Part shown: positions 17,019 to 24,868 of the stretch, one piece after another | Numbering within the stretch: the stretch's first letter is position 1 | Layout of the letters: every line of letters starts with the position of its first letter | Assembly (NCBI GenBank): GCA_017646015.1 | Contig: JAGCNI010000054.1 | Location: 1 to 59,589, forward strand | Source of the DNA: Lentisphaeria bacterium | GTDB lineage: Bacteria; Verrucomicrobiota; Lentisphaeria; Victivallales; UBA1829 | Direction: 5' to 3' | Length of the DNA: 59,589 bases | Program-made: the position numbers and the translations under genes | Notes under the pieces: generated by a model | What the model was told of the DNA's origin: nothing | The model's input: only the letters and a program-made list of their open reading frames with translations | Databases searched by the model: none

Positions 17019-20000
17019 TTAAATATGTCCATTTCTGCAAAATTCTTTCGCTTTTTCAGACAATGATGTCAAATCCAGTTTCCCGCTGCCAAGATGCGGC
17101 AGAGATTCAATATACACAAAATTCTCTGCTTTCGGGATCCAGAGATTCGGGATCTGAGCATCCCGCAACTGACGTATCAGTTCTTCCGGCTTCACAGCAT
17201 CACGATCGGTATAAAATACGATCAGTTTCTCACCGCGGACTTCATCCTCTCCGCCGGTAATCGCAATGATCCGCTCATCCGGGAGAAGAATATTGTTGAT
17301 CTCCTGTTCCACCAATTCATGCGGAACCATCTCTCCGGCGATCTTGGAAAAACGGGACAGACGCCCGGTGATCGTGATAAAACCATTCCGATCCATCTTC
17401 GCAATATCTCCGGTAATGTACCACCCTTTCCGTAAAACTTCAGATGTCTTTTCCGGATCAGCCAGATACCCCATCATCACGATCGCACCACGCACGATCA
17501 GAAGACCATCTGTATTTTCCGGCAACAACTCAAAAGTCATGGGATCAACGATCTTCACACATACTCCGGACAACGGCGGACCGATACTTCCCAATTTGGC
17601 AACTCCGGTCCCCAGCTCCGGCAGAGAATTAGCCACATTCACAGATACAACCGGAGACAACTCGGTACAACCATATGCTTCTGCAATCACCAACCCGGTC
17701 AGAGCACGGAATTTTTCAAACAGATCACTCCGCAATTTTTCCGCCCCGGTCACAACCAGACGCAATGATTTGAAATCATCCGCCAAACAACGACGCATAT
17801 AGGTCTGTAAAAATCCCGGTGTTGACATCATCACAGTCAAACGTCGTTCCCGCAAGGCTTTTCCCACATTGATCCCATCCAGAGGACTGCTTACCATCGC
17901 TACCTCACAACCGGTTGTCAACGGCAGCCAGAGACATACATTCAAACCGAACGAATGGAAGATCGGCAGATTTCCGATGATCCGGTCTTTCCGGGTCCAA
18001 CCGATCGTATTGATCAAACTGGAAACATCTCCGGAAATATTGTGATGTGAAAGCATGACCCCTTTCGGATTTCCCGTTGAACCACTGGAGAAAATCACCA
18101 CCGCACAACGGTCAACATCATGCCAGCTTGCAGGCGAAATCAGTTTCATCAATTCCCGGAAATTCAGAAGAAGAATGAAGAACAGCCACAAGCCGCGTTT
18201 GCCTATTTTCCGGGTTTTCGGCATAATGTCTTCCAGAAAAATCATCTCCGGAAGAATCTCAAAATGCAGTTTTTCCATAAAAGCACGACTGGTCACGATC
18301 CGTTTCAATCCAGTCTTCCGGATCGCCTGCTGAATCGATTGTTTGGAAGCCGTGTAATTCAAAATCGCAGGAGTACGGTCTGCCATCAGAATCGCCAGAA
18401 ATGAAGTCACTCCGGCAATTCCGTTCGGCAACATCATACCGACATATTCAGAATCATCCGGTGACAAACGCCGCAGACGACGGCTCAACAATAATGAATC
18501 CAGAAGCAGAGTCAGATTGGTAACAGACTTCACTCCTTCGGATGTATATTCCCACAAAAGACGCTTGAATGGAAAACGCTTGGCGATAAAAGCAAACTGA
18601 GTATGGAACGGTCGTTCCTGCGGACCGGCGATCAATTCAGTTTCCGCCGCAAGCTCTGTCAGAATCACACGCATGGCATAAGCGGAGGTATCACGGGAAA
18701 CAGGTTTGCCGATCGTCACCGTGGCAGGATGCGGTATTTCATTGGGCCAACGCAATTTGATCTTGCCATAGTAATACGAAAAAATACTCCCCCATGTCAT
18801 ACCGATCCGGATCGGTATGATCGGCACATCCACATGATCCGGCAGCATGAAAGACATTCCGTTTTTGAACCGGGATATATTCCCATTCCGGGTAATCACC
18901 CCTTCCGGAAAAACACATACGATCTCACCGTGTTCCAAAGCTTCACGGGTTTTGCGGAACAGTTCATTCAACTGTTTCGGCTTGCCGACAGGAACCACAA
19001 GAAAGCCTGCCGCTTTATACAACGGACGCATGAACCAGTTATGATAAAAGTTTTCATGCATCATAAAACGGATCGGTCTTGTTGTACAGGCAGAAATGAA
19101 AAAGATATCCACAAAGGAGGAACTGTTGGCATACAACAAAGCCGGTCCCTCTGAGGGAATCTGTTCTTTTCCGAAAATACGCAAACGGTACAAGGTCATG
19201 AAAAGGATCTTCATCAACATACGAAGCAGCATCTGCGGCATCATCACAAAAGTCACAACAGACAATGTGAAAGTGATTACAGCCAATACAAGCGTCACTG
19301 TCGTAATCGTCATTTTGTAGTGATACATCAGAAAAGACAATGTCAATGCCGCCAGCAGCCCCAATCCGAACGGCAGATAGAACCATGAGAAAAATGCCGG
19401 GCGCAACTCTTTCTTCACAAAATATTCCTGATATGCCTGCATCGGCACCAGAGTCACACCGGCAAAAAAGCCGAATCCGGAAAGCAACAGAATCAACAAT
19501 CCGCTCTCAATATACATATCGGCATAATAAGGAAGTGTTCCCACGAGCAACGCAAAGATTGTCATCAGCAATGCACAGGGCGGCACAAGTCCGAGCTCCA
19601 CATTTCCCTTACTGAGCCAGCCGCCGATCAGACATCCTGCCATTCCTCCGAAAACAGCAGACGGCAGCAGAAGCGGCAACAGCAGAGGAGAGCTGGATTC
19701 AAACTGTGTTCCCACATAAGAAACAGTCATCGCAGCCACAAAGATCAAAGCTGCAAAAACATAACTTTCCCCGATCCCGGTCATCACCAGTTCACGGTAA
19801 CGCGGTTGTTTCCGTAATGTATCCAGCCACGCACGGGGAAGATCCCGGAATTTCAAGTTGCGGTTCTGCGGCAGATCCGGATTCAAACGTGTTGCAAGGA
19901 TCAGTGAATAAGCAGAAATGATCACAGACAACATTCCGATCAGCCACGCATTTCCTTCATAATGCTGATTCAGAGAGTGGATCGATCCGGCAAGAACACC

Positions 20001-20474
20001 CCCGATCCCGATTCCGAAAAATGTCGTAGATTCCGTCGCAGCACTTGCCCAGGAAAGAGTCGGCTTCCCCACCATCTCGGCAGTATAACATTTCAAGGCT
20101 GGTCGGAACATGGCATATTCGATCCCGAGAACCGCTGTCACACTCAACAACGGAGCAGCCCCCACTACCGGAAGAAGAAAAATAAACAACGTTCCCAGTA
20201 ACATCGTGAACATCTCACATGCACGGGAAAAGGTCACAACATTACGGCAGGAATAACGGGTCGTCAGATAATGTTCCGGGATCCCGGTAAAAATCAACGG
20301 CAGAGTAAAAATCGAGAACACAAGCAGAACTGTATAAGGCAGCTGTTCAAAAACAGGACACGTCTGATGGATCAGATATGCTGCACAAGAACAGAAAAAG
20401 GCGGGATTCAGAACACTCAAAAAATTTGTCCCGGCAACATAGCCCACAGCATAAGAATCTTTGACTCTGCTCAT
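17019..20474 (-). CDS. Three-domain LplT-PlsC-Aas fusion (MFS, acyltransferase, acyl-ACP synthetase)
   Basis: In this 1151-residue protein, residues 1 to about 425 form an MFS transporter like LplT, about 430-635 a PlsC-type acyltransferase, and about 650-1151 an AMP-forming acyl-ACP/CoA synthetase. The synthetase has VVIFSSGSTGNPKGVMLSH, YITGDIAKMDRNGF and the C-terminal LGSGKLDLTSL Lys. Together these domains import and re-acylate lysophospholipid. The acyltransferase retains FPEGVITRNGN, but the catalytic NHxSxxD motif reads NSSSFVD (residues 450-456), so the essential His is Ser451. It heads the aroQ-accB-accC-asp23 unit, and an inverted repeat overlaps its promoter's initiation region. 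Confidence 0.9.
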   Translation of the reverse strand: MSRVKDSYAVGYVAGTNFLSVLNPAFFCSCAAYLIHQTCPVFEQLPYTVLLVFSIFTLPLIFTGIPEHYLTTRYSCRNVVTFSRACEMFTMLLGTLFIFLLPVVGAAPLLSVTAVLGIEYAMFRPALKCYTAEMVGKPTLSWASAATESTTFFGIGIGGVLAGSIHSLNQHYEGNAWLIGMLSVIISAYSLILATRLNPDLPQNRNLKFRDLPRAWLDTLRKQPRYRELVMTGIGESYVFAALIFVAAMTVSYVGTQFESSSPLLLPLLLPSAVFGGMAGCLIGGWLSKGNVELGLVPPCALLMTIFALLVGTLPYYADMYIESGLLILLLSGFGFFAGVTLVPMQAYQEYFVKKELRPAFFSWFYLPFGLGLLAALTLSFLMYHYKMTITTVTLVLAVITFTLSVVTFVMMPQMLLRMLMKILFMTLYRLRIFGKEQIPSEGPALLYANSSSFVDIFFISACTTRPIRFMMHENFYHNWFMRPLYKAAGFLVVPVGKPKQLNELFRKTREALEHGEIVCVFPEGVITRNGNISRFKNGMSFMLPDHVDVPIIPIRIGMTWGSIFSYYYGKIKLRWPNEIPHPATVTIGKPVSRDTSAYAMRVILTELAAETELIAGPQERPFHTQFAFIAKRFPFKRLLWEYTSEGVKSVTNLTLLLDSLLLSRRLRRLSPDDSEYVGMMLPNGIAGVTSFLAILMADRTPAILNYTASKQSIQQAIRKTGLKRIVTSRAFMEKLHFEILPEMIFLEDIMPKTRKIGKRGLWLFFILLLNFRELMKLISPASWHDVDRCAVVIFSSGSTGNPKGVMLSHHNISGDVSSLINTIGWTRKDRIIGNLPIFHSFGLNVCLWLPLTTGCEVAMVSSPLDGINVGKALRERRLTVMMSTPGFLQTYMRRCLADDFKSLRLVVTGAEKLRSDLFEKFRALTGLVIAEAYGCTELSPVVSVNVANSLPELGTGVAKLGSIGPPLSGVCVKIVDPMTFELLPENTDGLLIVRGAIVMMGYLADPEKTSEVLRKGWYITGDIAKMDRNGFITITGRLSRFSKIAGEMVPHELVEQEINNILLPDERIIAITGGEDEVRGEKLIVFYTDRDAVKPEELIRQLRDAQIPNLWIPKAENFVYIESLPHLGSGKLDLTSLSEKAKEFCRNGHI

Positions 20475-20515
20475 ATATCAACCGTACAGTGTATCTCCAT
20501 TTCACAAAAATGCAG

Positions 20516-20540
20516 CCGTTCAGAAACAACCGCCGAACGG
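20516..20540. promoter_or_regulatory. Inverted repeat CCGTTC-N13-GAACGG, candidate operator
   Basis: CCGTTC (20516-20521) and GAACGG (20535-20540) form a perfect inverted repeat with centres 19 bp apart. It starts 3 bp downstream of the -10 box of the minus-strand promoter and covers the expected transcription start and early leader of the aas operon. That is a classic repressor site. The binding protein is unknown. Confidence 0.5.
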
Positions 20541-20543
20541 TGT

Positions 20544-20571
20544 AATATAGCACAAAACAACATATTGTCAA
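20544..20571 (-). promoter_or_regulatory. Strong promoter of the aas-aroQ-acc-asp23 operon
   Basis: On the minus strand a consensus TTGACA (20571-20566) is followed after 16 bp by TATATT (20549-20544), about 70 bp upstream of the start at 20474. Confidence 0.7.
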
Positions 20572-20610
20572 CCCATACGGTAATTTTTACAAAATATTCT
20601 GCAGTTATTC

Positions 20611-20654
20611 TTATGTTTATGCCTCTGTTTTATTATGTTTATGCCTCTGTTTTA
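20611..20654. repeat. Perfect 22-bp tandem repeat (two copies)
   Basis: The unit 20611-20632 is repeated exactly at 20633-20654 (it begins TTATGTTTATGCCTCTGTTT). It lies between the divergent aas and acyl-CoA synthetase promoters. A 22-bp period is about two DNA turns, so the copies would face the same side of the helix. This intergenic stretch (20475-20797) otherwise holds only the promoters and the inverted repeat. Confidence 0.85.
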
Positions 20655-20717
20655 TATAGAAAAATATTTTTTTACTAAAAAATAAAATTAAAAATCAGAT
20701 TTTTTCTCTCATTGCAG

Positions 20718-20746
20718 TTGCAAAAAACGTGAAGACAGGGTATATT
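20718..20746 (+). promoter_or_regulatory. Promoter of the acyl-CoA synthetase gene
   Basis: TTGCAA (20718-20723), a 17-bp spacer and TATATT (20741-20746) lie 52 bp upstream of the start at 20798. Confidence 0.55.
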
Positions 20747-20797
20747 GTTATGATTTTTTGTTTTCAGGAAACTTGAATTTGAGCAAGGAACACTTGT

Positions 20798-22480
20798 ATG
20801 AATGAGCAAACAGCATCGAACAGTAACGGATGTTTTACATTCAGTGAAACATTCCCTGTCACAGCTCCGGAATATTTTAATTACGGATATGATGTGATCG
20901 ACCGGCTCGCGAAACATTCGCGAAATAAACTTGCGATGATCTGGGTCAACCAGCAACAGCAGGAAAAACGTTTCACCTTTCATGATATTGCAGAACTATC
21001 CAATCAGGCTGCAAATCTGCTGATCAAATGCGGAGTTTCCGCAGGCGACCGCATCTTTATGCTTTTGCCGCGTATCCCCGAATGGTGGATCTTCTCTCTT
21101 GCTATGATCAAAATCGGGGCGATCCAGTGTCCTTCCCCGGTACTGCTCACTCCGCAGGACATCAAAAAACGTGTCCACTTCGGCAAATTCAAAATGATTC
21201 TCTGCGACAGTTCCAATGCTGATAAAGTCGATGAAATTTATGATGAATGTCCCACACTCGAAAATAAAATCATTGTCGATGCAGAACGGGATGGCTGGGT
21301 CTCCTATAAAAAAGAAATCCAATGCCCCGGAACTCTTTCCCGTCATAAAGTCAAAAGCTCAGATATTCCCCGCACAAAATCAACAGATCCGATGCTTATG
21401 ATCTTTACTTCCGGCACAAGCAAAATGCCGAAAATGGTTCAGCACAATCACGGATATCCCCTTGGTCACAGAGTCACTGCTCAGCTCTGGCACGGCCTCG
21501 GTCCGGAAGATGTTCATTTCACTGTTTCCGATACTGGATGGGCAAAAAACCTCTGGGGAAATTATTTCGGACAATGGATCGCCGGAGCCTGTCTTTTCGT
21601 ATATGATATCCGCGGCAAATTCCATGCAGAAGAATTGCTCACAGTTCTGGAAAAATATGAAATCTCCTCATTCTGTGCCCCTCCGACTGTTTATAGAATG
21701 ATGGTTCTCAATGATTTGAAAATGTATGATCTGCGTTATCTCCGCAACTGTACGTCCGCAGGAGAACCGCTCCATACCAAGACTTCCCGTCTCTGGAAAG
21801 AAGGTACCGGTATCACGATCCGGGAAGGTTTCGGACAGACAGAAACGGTCTGTATGATCGGTAATTTTGTCGGCGCAGAAATCCGGGAAGGCGCAATGGG
21901 AAAAGCTTCTTCCGGATGGAATATTTCTGTTCATGATGATGACGGAAATCCGGTTCCCGATGGTGAAGTCGGCAGAATCGCTGTTTCCCTGAATCCCCGC
22001 CCCATCGGTCTGATGGATGAATATGTAAACTGCGATGAAGAAAATCAGATCAGTTTCTCCAATGGCTTCTATTATACCGGCGATAAAGTCTGGCGGGATG
22101 CCGATGGTTATTTCTGGTTCGTGGGACGCAGTGATGATGTGATCAAAAGTTCCGGTTACAGAATCAGTCCGCAGGAAGTGGAAGAAGCAATCATGCACCA
22201 TCAGGCGGTTCAGGAAGTCGCTGTGATCGGTGTGCCCGATACGCTCCGCGGTACACGTATCAAAGCCTATATCATCCTCAAACCCGGATTTGAACCCTCT
22301 GATGAATTGGTCATTGATATTCAGAACTATACCAAAGAGCAGACCGCTCCCTACAAATATCCCAGAGAAATCGAATTTGCTGCAACTCTCCCCAAGAGCT
22401 TCAGTGGAAAAATCAAACGCGATGTCCTGCGGAAACATTCTGAACAAGGCGGCGGAGAACATTTCTGGGAGAAATCATAA
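20798..22480 (+). CDS. AMP-forming medium-chain acyl-CoA synthetase
   Basis: This 560-residue protein activates carboxylic acids to acyl-CoA through an acyl-AMP intermediate. Its P-loop is MIFTSGTSKMPKMVQHNHGY, in which the usual Gly-Lys after the Ser/Thr-rich loop is replaced by Lys-Met-Pro-Lys. That form occurs in ACSM-type medium-chain synthetases. Other motifs are REGFGQTETV, YYTGDKVWRDADGYFWFVGR and the catalytic Lys in LPKSFSGKIKRDVL. Length and motif order fit ACSM or acetyl/propionyl-type synthetases; the chain-length preference is unknown. It stands alone, divergent from the Aas-like gene, and ends at a strong terminator. The start follows AAGGAA. Confidence 0.9.
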   Translation: MNEQTASNSNGCFTFSETFPVTAPEYFNYGYDVIDRLAKHSRNKLAMIWVNQQQQEKRFTFHDIAELSNQAANLLIKCGVSAGDRIFMLLPRIPEWWIFSLAMIKIGAIQCPSPVLLTPQDIKKRVHFGKFKMILCDSSNADKVDEIYDECPTLENKIIVDAERDGWVSYKKEIQCPGTLSRHKVKSSDIPRTKSTDPMLMIFTSGTSKMPKMVQHNHGYPLGHRVTAQLWHGLGPEDVHFTVSDTGWAKNLWGNYFGQWIAGACLFVYDIRGKFHAEELLTVLEKYEISSFCAPPTVYRMMVLNDLKMYDLRYLRNCTSAGEPLHTKTSRLWKEGTGITIREGFGQTETVCMIGNFVGAEIREGAMGKASSGWNISVHDDDGNPVPDGEVGRIAVSLNPRPIGLMDEYVNCDEENQISFSNGFYYTGDKVWRDADGYFWFVGRSDDVIKSSGYRISPQEVEEAIMHHQAVQEVAVIGVPDTLRGTRIKAYIILKPGFEPSDELVIDIQNYTKEQTAPYKYPREIEFAATLPKSFSGKIKRDVLRKHSEQGGGEHFWEKS

Positions 22481-22502
22481 TCTCTGTTGCCTGCGCTCAC
22501 AC

Positions 22503-22557
22503 AAAAAAAGACTGTTGCTGAAACCTTATTGCAAGGTATGCAACAGTCTTTTTTTTT
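22503..22557. terminator. Bidirectional terminator between acyl-CoA synthetase and thioredoxin
   Basis: GACTGTTGC (22510-22518) pairs with GCAACAGTC (22540-22548), and the loop contains a second small stem (ACCTT/AAGGT). The stem is flanked by seven A residues on the left and ten T residues on the right, so it can end transcription from both sides: the plus-strand synthetase and the minus-strand thioredoxin operon. Confidence 0.88.
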
Positions 22558-22608
22558 GCACTTGCATGATTGAAAAATATTCTATCCGACGAAAAGAATA
22601 AGTTTTAT

Positions 22609-22923
22609 TCAGATTCCCAGTTTCGCCAGCAGAGTATCTTTATCCATACAGCCGACAAGTTTCTTTTCCAGTTTGCCGTTTTTATAGAAAAACAGCGCAG
22701 GAATACTGTCAATTCCCTGTCCGGCTGCCAGTTCCATATTGTCATCAACATTGATTTTGCCGATGATCAAATCCTCCCGTTCAGCTGCGATCTCCTCCAG
22801 AACCGGAGCAATCATCCGGCAGGGTCCGCACCACGGCGCCCAGAAATCGATCAATACAGCTTTTTCAGTCTGAGAAGTCAATTTTTCAAATGACTCTTTA
22901 TTCAAATGCAACACATCCATCAT
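22609..22923 (-). CDS. trxA: Thioredoxin
   Basis: This 104-residue thioredoxin has the standard active site WCGPCRM (Cys32 and Cys35), the DFWAPWCGPC strand-helix junction and the cis-Pro region GIDSIPALFFYKNG. It reduces protein disulfides in the cytoplasm. Its start overlaps the stop of the FTR-like gene by four bases (ATGA), so the two proteins are translationally coupled and probably form an electron-transfer pair. It is the last gene of a three-gene unit. Confidence 0.95.
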   Translation of the reverse strand: MMDVLHLNKESFEKLTSQTEKAVLIDFWAPWCGPCRMIAPVLEEIAAEREDLIIGKINVDDNMELAAGQGIDSIPALFFYKNGKLEKKLVGCMDKDTLLAKLGI

Positions 22924-23144
22924 TTCTTCTCCTTGTAATACAATTTACAGTGACAATATCCTTCAAATCCGGGGTCAGCAAGCTGTTCACGGAACTCCCG
23001 GCAAATACAAATATTGTCCGGGATCCTCCGGATCCGGCAGGGACAATATCCGCCATTTTCTTTCATGACACGCTGAAGACGTCTGACAAAATCAGCATCA
23101 TCATTCAAGCGTACTCCTTCTGGTAAACTTTCCATGTTGTCCAT
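22920..23144 (-). CDS. Ferredoxin-thioredoxin-reductase-like catalytic subunit
   Basis: The protein is about 74 residues and has the cysteine pattern CPC-x9-CIC-x15-CHC (YCPCR, ICICREF, YCHCKLYY). These are the six cysteines that in ferredoxin:thioredoxin reductase bind the 4Fe-4S cluster and form the redox-active disulfide. The role would be passing electrons from ferredoxin to the thioredoxin encoded immediately downstream. No variable (beta-barrel) subunit is seen, as in other anaerobe FTR-like proteins. The start is uncertain: ATGs at 23159, 23144 and 23135 are possible, and none has an ideally spaced ribosome-binding site. I chose 23144, just after the stop of the NifX-like gene. Confidence 0.8.
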   Translation of the reverse strand: MDNMESLPEGVRLNDDADFVRRLQRVMKENGGYCPCRIRRIPDNICICREFREQLADPGFEGYCHCKLYYKEKK

Positions 23145-23146
23145 TC

Positions 23147-23551
23147 TCAATGATGACATTTTCCACCGCAGGAATGACCGGAAGAACCACCATGACTTCC
23201 GCACTGATGCTCCCCGTGATGATGATTACAATGGAAATCAGAACGAACCATCAAAGTTCCGGCGATGAACTGTTCCGCCACCTCACGGACATTGCCGGAT
23301 GCGCCACCGATCACTTGGATCCCGGCATTCTCCAATGCGTTGATCGCTCCACCGCCGATCCCGCCGCAAATCAACAGTTCGACCCCATCCGTTTCCAAAA
23401 GTCCGGCAAGTGCACCATGACCGGTGCCACCGGAAGAAAGACGGCTTTCTGAAAGAATCGCCTTGCCATCTGTTTCAAATATTGCGAATTCCGGAGTGTG
23501 ACCGAAATGCTGAAATACTTCATTGTCTTCGCATGTAATTGCAAATTTCAT
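23147..23551 (-). CDS. NifX/NifB-family dinitrogenase cofactor-like protein with Cys/His-rich tail
   Basis: The first 105 residues match the small NifX/MTH1175-like fold (MKFAITCEDNEVFQHFGHTP, VELLICGGIGGGAINALENA). The last 30 residues are rich in His, Cys and Gly (CNHHHGEHQCGSHGG and SGHSCGGKCHH) and look like a metal-binding tail. NifX-type proteins bind iron-sulfur or iron-molybdenum cofactor precursors, but homologues without nitrogenase are common in anaerobes. No nif gene is present, so a general Fe-S or metal carrier role is more likely. It is the first gene of the unit with the FTR-like protein and thioredoxin, which suggests a redox or metal function. Confidence 0.85.
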   Translation of the reverse strand: MKFAITCEDNEVFQHFGHTPEFAIFETDGKAILSESRLSSGGTGHGALAGLLETDGVELLICGGIGGGAINALENAGIQVIGGASGNVREVAEQFIAGTLMVRSDFHCNHHHGEHQCGSHGGSSGHSCGGKCHH

Positions 23552-23612
23552 AATATATCTCCTGTCTTGTAATATAAAAATTTCCCTGGATCAAACTCGA
23601 TCCGTATTTCAA

Positions 23613-23641
23613 AATATAACAAATCAAAAAGAATTTTTCAA
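23613..23641 (-). promoter_or_regulatory. Promoter of the NifX-FTR-thioredoxin operon
   Basis: On the minus strand TTGAAA (23641-23636), a 17-bp spacer and TATATT (23618-23613) lie about 60 bp before the start at 23551. Confidence 0.6.
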
Positions 23642-23694
23642 TTCCGATTTTGATTTTTTTCCGTTTTTTATCTGTTCTGCCTTTTATTTTTCAG

Positions 23695-24852
23695 TCACGG
23701 ATGAAGAATTGCTCCGGTCAACAGAACAACTCCTGTTTGGGTATCAAACAAAGTCAATACAAATGAACGGTTGACATAAAACTCATTGATCTTTTCATTT
23801 TCCGGACGCAGACTCATCGTTTCCACTCCGGCATAAGTTACTGCTGCGACCTCCGTTCCGGATTCATCCAGATTCAACTTGATAAACTGTTCCGCATGAG
23901 AAACAAACAACGCATGATCTTTCACCATAGCATTCAATGCTCCGCAACTCCGGTCAAAAATTTTCTGAATTCCGTTCTTCCGGAACAAAGGGATCAATTC
24001 AAGGCGATGTTCCAATTTCAGCCGGGGCACTTTCAAACGGGTTTTGTATTGAGAACTGCTGTTCTGCAAAAAAGTGTCAAGCCCTTTTTCCGCCAGTGAA
24101 GCAGTCACTGTTTCAAGAGGATCGGAAGATTTCACAGGCATCAAAAGCAGTAATTTGAATCTCGGATCAGAATAATTCAATGTAATTCCGCAGATTTTTC
24201 CATCGTTGTAATATGGGATCTTCCATTCAGCAGACATCATATCCACCTTGTATGGTGGACTGCCGGGAACCTGAAATGTATCCGATACAGTCTTATGGGG
24301 CATGAAAGGCAGCTCCCACTGAGCCTTGAAATAAAGCACATTCAACAGCACCAGTGCCGGATCCCCCTCCAAGATCTGTCCGGAAAAAACATCCTTGAAA
24401 AGATTGCGGCTCTCACGCTGAACGATCTGATTGAAATAACGGACACATTCCCCTTTCCGTTTCCGGTCAAATTGATAGAGTTTGCCACCATAAAACAAAG
24501 AACATTGTCTGATAAAACCCGGCTGTAATGTATAACAGGAATCCAGAAACAAGGCATTGAATGAATTGAATTGCACGTTGCTGTGTGAAAGAGATTGTCT
24601 TGCAGCGATCTGACGGACTGCACTGATTTGATCCAACCCCAGTTTTTTCAGTATCTCTGTTTTCCCCTCTGTCCCTGCCCCGGCTGCAATCATCCCGAAA
24701 CATTGCCGGATCCCCCATGGTGAAAACAACATATTCTGATGCGGTGATGCGCGGAAAGCAGTATCAAAAAATTGCAGCATCGGCCGATCCGGAATTTTTC
24801 CAGATAATACAAAACAGAAAAACAAGCTGCAAAATAAAACTCTTTTCATCAT
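23695..24852 (-). CDS. Secreted serpin (serine protease inhibitor)
   Basis: The 385-residue protein begins with a signal peptide (MMKRVLFCSLFFCFVLSG). The start at 24852 is preceded by GAAAGG; an upstream reading from 24933 would overlap the neighbouring gene. Serpin features include NMLFSPWGIRQCFGMIAAGA, VLYFKAQWELPF, the hinge ESGTEVAAVTYAGVE and the C-terminal FVLTLFDTQTGVVLLTGAI. Counting from the hinge Glu as P17 places Met346 at P1 and Ser347 at P1', as in human alpha-1-antitrypsin. Hinge residues P12 and P9 are Val rather than the usual small residues, so inhibition may be less efficient. It acts outside the cell or in the periplasm. Confidence 0.92.
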   Translation of the reverse strand: MMKRVLFCSLFFCFVLSGKIPDRPMLQFFDTAFRASPHQNMLFSPWGIRQCFGMIAAGAGTEGKTEILKKLGLDQISAVRQIAARQSLSHSNVQFNSFNALFLDSCYTLQPGFIRQCSLFYGGKLYQFDRKRKGECVRYFNQIVQRESRNLFKDVFSGQILEGDPALVLLNVLYFKAQWELPFMPHKTVSDTFQVPGSPPYKVDMMSAEWKIPYYNDGKICGITLNYSDPRFKLLLLMPVKSSDPLETVTASLAEKGLDTFLQNSSSQYKTRLKVPRLKLEHRLELIPLFRKNGIQKIFDRSCGALNAMVKDHALFVSHAEQFIKLNLDESGTEVAAVTYAGVETMSLRPENEKINEFYVNRSFVLTLFDTQTGVVLLTGAILHP

Positions 24853-24868
24853 AAAAAACCTTTCTCGT

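Noticed and set aside
23147-23551. Nitrogen fixation locus suggested by the NifX-like gene
   Set aside because: No nifHDK, nifB or other nitrogenase gene is near; NifX-type small proteins are common in anaerobes without nitrogenase.
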